Below, one piece after another: positions 44,909-50,716 of a DNA stretch of 64,000 nt; positions within the stretch are counted from its first letter, which is position 1, and each line of letters starts with the position of its first letter. Origin of the DNA: Rhodococcus rhodnii (lineage in GTDB: Bacteria; Actinomycetota; Actinomycetes; Mycobacteriales; Pseudonocardiaceae); contig JOAA01000002.1 of the NCBI GenBank assembly GCA_000720375.1, forward strand, positions 434,001 through 498,000, read 5' to 3'. Below the pieces are notes generated by a model that saw only the letters and a list, made by a program, of their open reading frames with translations, was not told where the DNA came from and ran no database searches. The position numbers and the translations under genes were made by a program.

Positions 44909-47017
44909 ATGCCCGACCCCCATAGACGACAGCAGCCGCACGACCACGCTCGTGATCGGCTGATTTTGTCGCGCAAGTGGGCCTATGTGTTGCACAGCAA
45001 CGTCTTCTTCACCTTCGAGCAGGACCGGCTGGAACGTGAGCTAGCCGCCCTGCTGGACGCGCTGTGCGACGTGATCCACAGCGAGCCGTTCGACGCCAAG
45101 CCCGCCGCCGAGGTGGGCAGCCGGCTGGTCGAACTCGGCTGCATCGGTGACGAAGCGCTGCCGACCACTATGGACACGCTGGGCAAGGGACTGTTGGGGC
45201 TGCCGGAGTTCCAGCCGGTGGCCCGGTTCGCCGAGCCGGTCGTGCTGACGCTCGGCGCACTGTCCAGCGGGTTCACCAAGGCCAACCGGCAGGCGACGCT
45301 GGACCAGCAGGAGAACTTGAAACTCTCGCTGCTGAAAGCGGTCAGGGACGCCAAGTGGCGGCTGAAACAGAGCGAGGCGCAGTTCGACGAGGTCGCGATG
45401 TCGTCGGCGAGCGGGATCATCATCACCGACCCGGACGGCCTGCTGGTCCGTACGAACGGCGCGATCGCCGACATACTCGGCTACACGACCGAAGAACTGA
45501 CCGGGCGCACCCTGTTCAACCTCGTCCACCCGGATCAGGCCGGGGTGCTGCGTGACGACTACCGGAATCTGCTGGCAGGCAAGAAGGATCGCATCAAGCA
45601 ACCCGCGCACATGCTCCGCAAGGACGGCGACATCGCACGGATCACGCTCACAGCCTCTGTGCTGCACAACGACACCGGGTCGAGCCACTTCGTCACGGTC
45701 GTCGAAGACGGCACGGAACTGATGCTCCTGCAAGGAGAACTGAACCGGCAGGCGCTGCACGACGTGCTCACCGGCCTGCCGAACCGGCAGTACTTCAGCA
45801 CGAACGTGGAGATCGCGCTGCGGCGCGCGGACCCGACGTACGGTGTGACGCTGTTCCACCTCGACCTCGACGCGTTCGCGATGATCTGCAACGGACTCGG
45901 CCGCAGGGTCGGCGATCAGCTGCTTGTCTCGGTTTCCCAACGACTTCGTGCGGTGGTCGCGGCCGAGAAGGCGATGGTGGCCAGGTTCGAGGGCGACGAG
46001 TTCGGCATCCTGATCGAGAACACCGAGAGCACGCCGGGTGTCTCGACGATCGTCGAGGACATCAACACCGAACTGGCCGAACCGATCTATGTGGACGGTC
46101 ACGGCGTGGCGGTGTCGGCGAGCATCGGGGTGGTGCACCGGCCGTCCAGGGCGATGGACCCGGTGGAGTTGTTGCGGGCGGCGGATTTCACGCTGCGGCG
46201 CGCCAAGGCCGCCGGGCGCGGTCAGTGGGAGTTGTTCCACACCGACCAGGACGAGCGGGACCGCCGGACGTACACGCTGGCCGCGGCGATGCCGGGCGCA
46301 TGGGAGACCGGCGAGATCGACGTGGTGTACCGGCCGGTCGCGAACCTGAAGGACGGCCAGATCGCGTACGTGGAAGCGTTGTTGCGCTGGAACCGGCCCG
46401 ACATCGGCACGTTGACCCACGACCAATGCGTTGAGCTGGCCGAACACACCGGACTGATCCTGCCGCTCGGCGAGTGGCTGCTGCAGACCGCGAGCAGGCA
46501 GGCCGGGTGGTGGCGGCAACGGGCCAGCCGGCCGTTGCCGCTGCTCGTCGGCCTGACCCCGAACCAGTCGGCGGACGCGGATCTCGCATCCCGGGTGCTG
46601 CGAACCGTGGACCTGGCGGATCAGCTGACGGTCGGCTTCCCGACCAGGGCCATGCGGTCACCTGAGGTCATCGACAACCTGAAAGTCTTGGCGGACATGG
46701 GTGTCCGGACGATGCTCGACGACTTCGGCACCGCCCCCGACGAGCTGGCATCGCTCGAGGACGTGCCGGTCGACTGTGTCCGGTTCGCCCGCAGGCTCGT
46801 TGAACGGCAGGCGACGGCGGCCATCGACGCGCCGCTCACCGCCGCGTTGACCACACTCGTGCCGCTGGTGCATCGGTCTGGCGCGAAGGTCATCGTGGAC
46901 GGTGTACACACCGAAAGCCAGGCGCAGTGGTGGCGGATGGCGGGTGCCGACTTCGTGATCGGTGACAGGTACGGCAAGGCCGTTCCGCCAGGTGATCTAG
47001 CCGCCCGTCTCCCGTAA
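44909..47017 (+). CDS. PAS-GGDEF-EAL protein with degenerate EAL domain
   Basis: A 702-residue signalling protein with an N-terminal helical region (1-150), a PAS domain (about 155-275), a GGDEF domain (280-435) and an EAL domain (445-700). The GGDEF signature reads EGDEF (RFEGDEFG), so the first glycine is lost. The EAL domain keeps EALLRW and DDFG, but the catalytic Asn of motif NLS is Gly (VGLTPNQ), the glutamates of the next motif are missing (VGFPTRAM), the Lys is replaced (VDCVRFA) and EGVE is DGVH. Phosphodiesterase activity is therefore unlikely; it may be a c-di-GMP receptor or a cyclase only. Confidence 0.85.
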   Translation: MPDPHRRQQPHDHARDRLILSRKWAYVLHSNVFFTFEQDRLERELAALLDALCDVIHSEPFDAKPAAEVGSRLVELGCIGDEALPTTMDTLGKGLLGLPEFQPVARFAEPVVLTLGALSSGFTKANRQATLDQQENLKLSLLKAVRDAKWRLKQSEAQFDEVAMSSASGIIITDPDGLLVRTNGAIADILGYTTEELTGRTLFNLVHPDQAGVLRDDYRNLLAGKKDRIKQPAHMLRKDGDIARITLTASVLHNDTGSSHFVTVVEDGTELMLLQGELNRQALHDVLTGLPNRQYFSTNVEIALRRADPTYGVTLFHLDLDAFAMICNGLGRRVGDQLLVSVSQRLRAVVAAEKAMVARFEGDEFGILIENTESTPGVSTIVEDINTELAEPIYVDGHGVAVSASIGVVHRPSRAMDPVELLRAADFTLRRAKAAGRGQWELFHTDQDERDRRTYTLAAAMPGAWETGEIDVVYRPVANLKDGQIAYVEALLRWNRPDIGTLTHDQCVELAEHTGLILPLGEWLLQTASRQAGWWRQRASRPLPLLVGLTPNQSADADLASRVLRTVDLADQLTVGFPTRAMRSPEVIDNLKVLADMGVRTMLDDFGTAPDELASLEDVPVDCVRFARRLVERQATAAIDAPLTAALTTLVPLVHRSGAKVIVDGVHTESQAQWWRMAGADFVIGDRYGKAVPPGDLAARLP

Positions 47018-47893
47018 TCGCCGGGTGAGATAACGCTTTTCCGCGGCACTGTTCGTCAGAGCAAGCGCTTGCGTGTACGCCTCGACGGCCTCGGCACGAC
47101 GGCCAAGGCGCCGCAAGAAGTCGGCTCGGGTCGCGTGCAACAAGTGATAACCGCCAAGGCTCGCGGTCAGCGGTTCGACAAGCGCCAGCCCCGCGCCTGG
47201 TCCGTCGGCCATCCCGATCGCCACCGCGCGGTTCAGCTCGACAACCGGTGACGGCGTCAACCGCATGAGCAGGCCGTACAGCTCGGCGATCCTGAGCCAG
47301 TCGGTGTCCGAGGCGCTGGGCGCGGTCACGTGACACGCGGCGATCGCGGCCTGAATCTGATAGGGCCCAGGCTGTTCATGCTTCTGGGCAGCGTCGAGGA
47401 CCTGGAGACCTTCGGCGATTTCCCCGCGGTTCCACTGAGTCCGGTCCTGCTCGTCCAACGTCACCAGGTCGCCTTCGGGTGTGAGCCGCGCGTCCCGGCG
47501 GGCGTGGTGCAGCAACATCAAGGCGAGCAGCCCAAGCGCCTCCGGGCGGCCGGGTTTCGCGATCACCCTGGCCAACCGGATGGCCTCATCGGCCAGATTG
47601 CTCCGGCTCGCCGAGTATCCCTCGTTGAACAGCAAGTACAAGACCGTGAGGACAGCGGGCGTACGTTCGTGCTCCGAGAATTCCCGGTCGTCCTTGGCCG
47701 TCCGCCGCGCCACCGCCAGGCGCTCGGCCATGTCGTGCTCGTCGACCAGGAAAGCCCTGGCGATCTCGGCCGTCGACAGCCCGGCGAGCGTGTGCAACGT
47801 CAGCGCGATCTGCGCTTCCAATGACAACGCCGGGTGACAGCAGGTGTACATCAGCCGGAGCTGGTCTTCTGGCGGGAGCTGTACATAGGTCAC
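46997..47893 (-). CDS. ECF42-type sigma-like protein lacking region 2
   Basis: A 298-residue protein matching the C-terminal two thirds of ECF42 sigma factors: the DQLRLMYTCCHPALS motif, region 4 (LTLHTLAGLSTAEIARAFLV), and the long C-terminal TPR-like domain (LTVLYLLFNEGYSAS to DFLRRLGRRAEAVEAYTQAL). Full members begin with about 100 residues of region 2, which is absent here, and the linker after region 4 is shortened. A GTG with AAGGAGG upstream opens the frame, so it is translated rather than obviously broken. Its first codon and ribosome site sit inside an 18-bp hairpin. It may no longer bind promoter -10 elements. Confidence 0.75.
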   Translation of the reverse strand: MTYVQLPPEDQLRLMYTCCHPALSLEAQIALTLHTLAGLSTAEIARAFLVDEHDMAERLAVARRTAKDDREFSEHERTPAVLTVLYLLFNEGYSASRSNLADEAIRLARVIAKPGRPEALGLLALMLLHHARRDARLTPEGDLVTLDEQDRTQWNRGEIAEGLQVLDAAQKHEQPGPYQIQAAIAACHVTAPSASDTDWLRIAELYGLLMRLTPSPVVELNRAVAIGMADGPGAGLALVEPLTASLGGYHLLHATRADFLRRLGRRAEAVEAYTQALALTNSAAEKRYLTRRLRETGG

Positions 47894-47935
47894 GCGTCCT
47901 CCTTCGTCTACTGATACGACGAACGAGGACGCGTG
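47891..47935 (-). terminator. 18-bp hairpin between chitinase and sigma-like gene
   Basis: CACGCGTCCTCCTTCGTC (47891-47908) and GACGAACGAGGACGCGTG (47918-47935) pair at 17 of 18 positions around a 9-base loop. On the minus strand it starts 10 bases after the GH19 chitinase stop, so it looks like its terminator. The distal arm holds the AAGGAGG and GTG of the next gene, which would be sequestered in any read-through transcript. Confidence 0.7.
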
Positions 47936-47944
47936 AAACCGACA

Positions 47945-48649
47945 TCAGCAGCTCAGGTTGCTCCCGGTGGGCACACCGAGGATCTGGGTGAACTGCCGGT
48001 ACTTGTTGACCCGGCTCTGGACCTGGCCGGGGTTGCCGCCGTTGCACTCGAGGCTGCCGTTGATGCTGCGGATCGTCTCACCGAAGCCGCGGCTGTTGAC
48101 CATCGCGCTGTGCGGGGTCATCGTGCCGGGACCGCGCTGCGTCATCCAGTACCAGAGGGCGGTCTTCCACGAGGTCGCGGCGTTACGCTCGACCTGCCAC
48201 GGGTCGTTCAGCAGGTTGATCCGCAGGTGGTCGCCTGCGGCCTTGTAGTTGAAGTTCCAGCTCAGCTGGATCGGCCCGCGGCCGTAGTACGCGGCCTGAC
48301 CCGCAGGGCAGCCGTAGGGCTGGCTGCGGTCGCAGTAGTGCGGGTAGTTGGCCTGGTTCTGCTCCTTGATGTGCACGAGACCGCCGGTCTCGTGGTGCAC
48401 GTTGGCCAGGAAGGCGGCTGCTTCCTGCTTGCGGATGGTCGTGCTGCCGGTCGCCGAGAACGCGGTGAACGAGTCCATCGCCTGGGTGAGCCCGGAATAC
48501 GTGTAGAAGCCGTTGCGGCTCGGGAACATCTGGTTGAACTGCGCCTGGGTGACGATGAAAGTGGCGGCGGAGCTAGGCGCGGCAGGGACGACTATCGCGA
48601 GGGAGGCGAACACGGCAACCGCCGTGAGGGCACGCCGAAGTATCGACAC
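47945..48649 (-). CDS. GH19 chitinase, catalytic domain only
   Basis: A 234-residue secreted chitinase: signal peptide of about 28 residues (ending SSAA), then one GH19 domain with catalytic glutamate in VHHETGG near 88 and the substrate-cleft segment AAYYGRGPIQLSWNFNY near 120. No carbohydrate-binding module is present. GTG start with AAGGAG 7 bases upstream. A DasR-like box lies at 48716-48727. It hydrolyses beta-1,4-GlcNAc chains outside the cell. Confidence 0.93.
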   Translation of the reverse strand: MSILRRALTAVAVFASLAIVVPAAPSSAATFIVTQAQFNQMFPSRNGFYTYSGLTQAMDSFTAFSATGSTTIRKQEAAAFLANVHHETGGLVHIKEQNQANYPHYCDRSQPYGCPAGQAAYYGRGPIQLSWNFNYKAAGDHLRINLLNDPWQVERNAATSWKTALWYWMTQRGPGTMTPHSAMVNSRGFGETIRSINGSLECNGGNPGQVQSRVNKYRQFTQILGVPTGSNLSC

Positions 48650-48715
48650 TGCTGGCTCCTTAGGGTGCAGGGAAGGATGCGGAGTGTCATATGACGCCCA
48701 TCACTAAACCGCGAA

Positions 48716-48727
48716 TGGTCTATACCA
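48716..48727. promoter_or_regulatory. DasR-like box upstream of GH19 chitinase
   Basis: TGGTCTATACCA matches the dre core TGGTCTAGACCA at 11 of 12 positions. It lies 67-78 bases before the chitinase start. DasR is the GntR repressor that links N-acetylglucosamine sensing to chitinase genes in streptomycetes. Nearby CATGACG / CGTCATG arms (48754-48774) may be a second operator. Confidence 0.7.
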
Positions 48728-48876
48728 GTCAAGCCCTGTGGTCGGATGTCTCGCATGACGCTGTCAACGTCATGACAGGGATATGAAATGTGCCGTTGGC
48801 AGGATGTCCTCCGGGAGCTCGGTCACCCCAGTCACCGAGCTCCCACCAGACTTTTTCCGAGTGCAGGACCCAGGAA

Positions 48877-49227
48877 GTGACCTACTACCCCGACCTCTCG
48901 CCGTATCAATACACCGTGGTTGACCAGCCGATGGTCAACGTCGGATGGCTGGAGCCGGGCGAGTACTTCCCCCGTGGTCCGGTGCCCGTCCACCTCGTGG
49001 ACGCGTTGCTCAAACTCGGCACCAGGCCTCGCAACAGGTTGCGCGGCTTCCACTTCTGCGGTTTCTGCTCGCATTACCGCGGTACCGGTGAGATCCATGT
49101 AGTCAGCGCGTCAGGGATCCGTTACGCCGCCCCGATGCTGATCATCCACTACATTTTCGCCCACCGGTACCGACCGCCCGCCGAGTTCATCGACGCCGTG
49201 CTGATGCCGGTCAAGGCAATCGCTTAG
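48877..49227 (+). CDS. hypothetical protein (DUF7919-like)
   Basis: A 116-residue soluble protein starting at the GTG at 48877 (VTYYPDLSPYQYTVVDQPMV). It contains GWLEPGEYFPRGPVP, a CGFCSHYRGTGEI segment with two cysteines, and IRYAAPMLIIHYIFAHRYRP. Its opening resembles the DUF7919 family; I am not certain of that. It converges on the HAD gene, overlapping it by 17 bases. Confidence 0.6.
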   Translation: MTYYPDLSPYQYTVVDQPMVNVGWLEPGEYFPRGPVPVHLVDALLKLGTRPRNRLRGFHFCGFCSHYRGTGEIHVVSASGIRYAAPMLIIHYIFAHRYRPPAEFIDAVLMPVKAIA

Positions 49228-49699
49228 CCCACGCGCGAACCGCCTCGAAGTGCCTGTCCCGCAACCCGGACGCGGGATCGACGTGACACAACAAGGTCGG
49301 CGTGTCGCCGCGTTCGGTCTCGAAGTTCTGCCGTCCCCGGTCGAACTGGTCGTCGAACCACGCCAGTGGCCGGCCGGCCGCGTATTCCGTGACGGCAGGC
49401 CACTTCCAGTCGCGCCGGACGGTGAACTCGATGACGGGCAGCGGCGGCAAGCCGATCACCGGGCCGATGTAGTCGTTGGCCTCGTGCTGCCAGCTCGTCG
49501 CCCACACCAGCGTCAGGCCGGTTTCCTCGGCGAGCGCGCGCAGGAGCAGACCGTGCCTGGGGTTGAGCCAGACGCGCAAACTCCGGCGCATGCGGGTTTG
49601 CTTGCGGAAGGTCTCGTAGCCGGGCGGCCTGCGGTGCGGCTTCGCCGCGAACGGGTTGAGCGGACCGTCGACGTCTAAGAGCAGCAATCCTCGGGACAT
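49211..49699 (-). CDS. HAD hydrolase of RNA-repair-associated (SAK-like) type
   Basis: A 162-residue small HAD protein: motif I LLLLDVDGPLNPF (both catalytic aspartates intact, residues 5-17), motif II VWATSWQHEAND near 85, and motif IV AWFDDQFDR near 125. Its DVDGPLNP signature and size resemble the HAD domain described in Swiss Army Knife RNA-repair proteins. I start it at the ATG at 49699, with AGGAG 8 bases upstream; in-frame codons further upstream would run into the tRNA-Cys gene. It begins 23 bases after the last tRNA of the array on the same strand, so it probably shares its transcript. The RNA-repair role is inference. Confidence 0.8.
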   Translation of the reverse strand: MSRGLLLLDVDGPLNPFAAKPHRRPPGYETFRKQTRMRRSLRVWLNPRHGLLLRALAEETGLTLVWATSWQHEANDYIGPVIGLPPLPVIEFTVRRDWKWPAVTEYAAGRPLAWFDDQFDRGRQNFETERGDTPTLLCHVDPASGLRDRHFEAVRAWAKRLP

Positions 49700-49722
49700 G
49701 GCGGGCTCCTGTCGTGAAACGA

Positions 49723-49792
49723 GACCCATCCGGGAGTCGAACCCGGTATTGGTGGTTTTGCAGGCCACCACACGACCGTCGTGACATGGGTC
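49723..49792 (-). tRNA. tRNA-Cys (GCA), reduced D-arm
   Basis: 70 nt. The acceptor stem GACCCAT/ATGGGTC and T-arm CCGGG-TTCGACT-CCCGG are perfect. The anticodon loop CTGCAAA gives GCA. The D-arm is shrunken (CACG-ACGGT-CGTG, five-base loop), and base pair 31-39 of the anticodon stem is C-A. No CCA is encoded. It is the last gene of the array. Confidence 0.7.
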
Positions 49793-49804
49793 AGGGAAAA
49801 ACGT

Positions 49805-49877
49805 GGGTCGCCGGGGAATCGAACCGGAGAACCCGCTGCTTAAGAGGCAGCTGCTCTACCAATTGAGCTAACGACCC
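49805..49877 (-). tRNA. tRNA-Lys (CTT)
   Basis: 73 nt. Acceptor GGGTCGT/GCGACCC, D-arm TAGCTCAATTGGTAGAGC, anticodon loop CTCTTAA gives CTT. Two of five T-stem pairs are broken (TCCGG against CCCCG). The body resembles tRNA-Lys of enterobacteria and phages more than that of actinomycete chromosomes. ACGTTTTT follows instead of CCA. Confidence 0.85.
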
Positions 49878-49879
49878 GC

Positions 49880-49965
49880 GGAGGATGCAGGATTCGAACC
49901 TGCGCGGCTTTCACACCGACTACCGTTTTCGAGACGGCTGCCTTCCCGGACTCGGCCAATCCTCC
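49880..49965 (-). tRNA. tRNA-Ser (CGA)
   Basis: 86 nt class II tRNA. Acceptor GGAGGAT/ATCCTCC, anticodon stem GCCGT/ACGGT with loop CTCGAAA (CGA), a long variable arm, and T-arm GCAGG-TTCGAAT-CCTGC. It is the best-formed member of the array. It reads TCG codons. Confidence 0.93.
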
Positions 49966-49977
49966 GTGGTGAAACGC

Positions 49978-50048
49978 TCCCGGCCCAGGGTTCGAACCTG
50001 GATCAACGGATCCAAAATCCGCTGTGCTGCCACTTGCACCAACCGGGA
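49978..50048 (-). tRNA. tRNA-Gln (TTG)
   Basis: 71 nt. Acceptor TCCCGGT/GCCGGGA, D-arm GTGC-AAGTGGCA-GCAC, anticodon stem GCGGA/TCCGT with loop TTTTGGA (TTG), T-arm CCAGG-TTCGAAC-CCTGG. It reads CAA, a rare codon in this genome. Confidence 0.9.
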
Positions 50049-50058
50049 ATTACTACGT

Positions 50059-50131
50059 ACCCCTGGCAGGATTCGAACCTGCACCGGACGCGTTCTGAGC
50101 GCGCTGCCTCTTGCCGTTGGGCTACAGGGGT
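50059..50131 (-). tRNA. tRNA with Leu anticodon CAG on a class I body
   Basis: 73 nt. Acceptor ACCCCTG/CAGGGGT, anticodon stem GCGCG/CGCGT with loop CTCAGAA (CAG), five-base variable region CCGGT, T-arm GCAGG-TTCGAAT-CCTGC. Bacterial tRNA-Leu normally has a long variable arm; its absence here makes leucine charging uncertain. Confidence 0.8.
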
Positions 50132-50135
50132 GTGG

Positions 50136-50210
50136 TGCGGTCCGGGGGAGTCGAACCCCCACTGAGTAGGCCCTCAACCTGGTGCCTCTGCCAGTTGGGC
50201 TAGAACCGCA
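50136..50210 (-). tRNA. tRNA-like gene with Leu anticodon GAG, class I body
   Basis: 75 nt. The acceptor can pair over eight bases (TGCGGTTC with GGACCGCA, one G-U). The T-arm is GGGGG-TTCGACT-CCCCC. Loop TTGAGGG gives anticodon GAG, but only three of five anticodon-stem pairs form. The variable region is short, so it is not a canonical leucine tRNA. Confidence 0.65.
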
Positions 50211-50214
50211 TCGT

Positions 50215-50286
50215 GACGCGTACTCCGAATCGAACCCGTGTCTTCGGTGAGAGAGACCGATGTCCGTACCGCTGGACCAACGCGCC
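50215..50286 (-). tRNA. tRNA-Glu (CTC), degenerate T-arm
   Basis: 72 nt. Acceptor GGCGCGT/ACGCGTC, D-arm GTCC-AGCGGTAC-GGAC, anticodon stem TCGGT/ACCGA with loop CTCTCTC (CTC). The T-stem is largely unpaired (ACGGG against CGGAG) although GGTTCGATTC is kept. It may be decaying or non-canonical. Confidence 0.7.
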
Positions 50287-50305
50287 GTTTCTGGGCAACA
50301 CAGCA

Positions 50306-50390
50306 GCCGATCCGGGAGTCGAACCCGGGCTTTCGCAGTAGCCAAATAAATCGATACTGTGCGGGAGGCCTAACCATTAGCCGAATCGGC
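50306..50390 (-). tRNA. tRNA-like gene with expanded anticodon region
   Basis: 85 nt, first member of the array. Acceptor GCCGATT/GATCGGC and T-arm CCGGG-TTCGACT-CCCGG are good, and a D-arm with GGCTAA/TTAGGCC is present. Between them lie about 15 bases more than a class I tRNA would have. CAGTA pairs with TACTG around a 14-base loop, so no standard seven-base anticodon loop can be drawn. It could be a class II tRNA, a pseudogene or a tRNA mimic. Confidence 0.5.
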
Positions 50391-50416
50391 CATTCATGGG
50401 CAGCCTGAATAAAGAA

Positions 50417-50449
50417 AGCCGCCCTTGCCGGTCATTCCGGCGGGCGGCT
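50417..50449 (-). terminator. intrinsic terminator before the tRNA array
   Basis: On the minus strand AGCCGCCC-GCCGG, a 5-base loop, then CCGGC-aa-GGGCGGCT form a 13-bp stem with a 2-base bulge, followed directly by TTCTTTATT. It is the only strongly U-tailed terminator I noticed in the window. It lies between the leader ORF and the first tRNA, 27 bases upstream of it, so most transcripts should end here unless the stem is prevented from forming. Confidence 0.85.
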
Positions 50450-50486
50450 CTCGTGTGCTGACCCAGTCAGGTCATGGCGAGAGCCG
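50445..50486 (-). promoter_or_regulatory. antiterminator hairpin overlapping leader ORF and terminator
   Basis: CGGCTCTCG (50486-50478), codons 18-20 of the leader ORF, is perfectly complementary to CGAGAGCCG (50453-50445). The last five bases of that segment are also the first bases of the terminator stem, so the two hairpins exclude each other. A small TGACC/GGTCA hairpin (50474-50459) covering the leader stop nests inside. A ribosome reaching the stop would mask the first arm and allow termination. Confidence 0.75.
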
Positions 50487-50537
50487 ACAGCGCTCCAGTC
50501 CGAGCTTGGATGATTGACACACCAGTTTGCTGGCCAT
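50472..50537 (-). CDS. 21-codon leader ORF of the tRNA array
   Basis: A 21-residue frame beginning MASKLVCQSSKLGLERCR, with GGAGG 6 bases before its ATG, the best ribosome site in the neighbourhood. It lies between a promoter and an attenuator-like structure. Its codons include cognates for all seven readable anticodons of the downstream array: CTG, CTC, CAA, AAG, GAG, TCG and TGT (twice). It is probably a sensor peptide whose translation, not product, matters (inference). It is too small for homology arguments. Confidence 0.65.
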   Translation of the reverse strand: MASKLVCQSSKLGLERCRLSP

Positions 50538-50578
50538 GACCTTCCTCCGTTAGCTCGATCCGCTGTTTGATGTTCAAA

Positions 50579-50608
50579 ACTATGACTCATGCCGGGTATT
50601 GCCGTCAA
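50579..50608 (-). promoter_or_regulatory. promoter of the leader ORF and tRNA array
   Basis: On the minus strand TTGACG (50608-50603) and CATAGT (50584-50579) are 18 bases apart, a good vegetative-type promoter. The transcript would start near 50572, giving about 35 bases of leader before the ATG at 50537. Confidence 0.65.
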
Positions 50609-50716
50609 TGCCATTTTCCGGCGATCTTGCTTCCCTGGTCTGGACCACGTAGGGTCCGATCGACCGTCCGAGAGGACGCGCCGCCGGTTTCACGCTTCAC
50701 ATCCGAGGAGACCGGT

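Noticed and set aside
50136..50210. tRNA-Sec
   Set aside because: The eight-pair acceptor stem prompted the idea, but the anticodon is GAG rather than TCA and the variable arm is short. The formate dehydrogenase here uses cysteine.
50472..50537. Leader ORF as a RiPP precursor peptide
   Set aside because: It has two cysteines and several serines, but no modification enzyme, protease or transporter gene is nearby, while the attenuator geometry explains its position better.
49211..50608. Prophage remnant around the tRNA array
   Set aside because: The tRNAs look phage-like, but the flanking genes are chitinases, a glycosidase and other chromosomal genes; no integrase, capsid or attachment repeats were seen.
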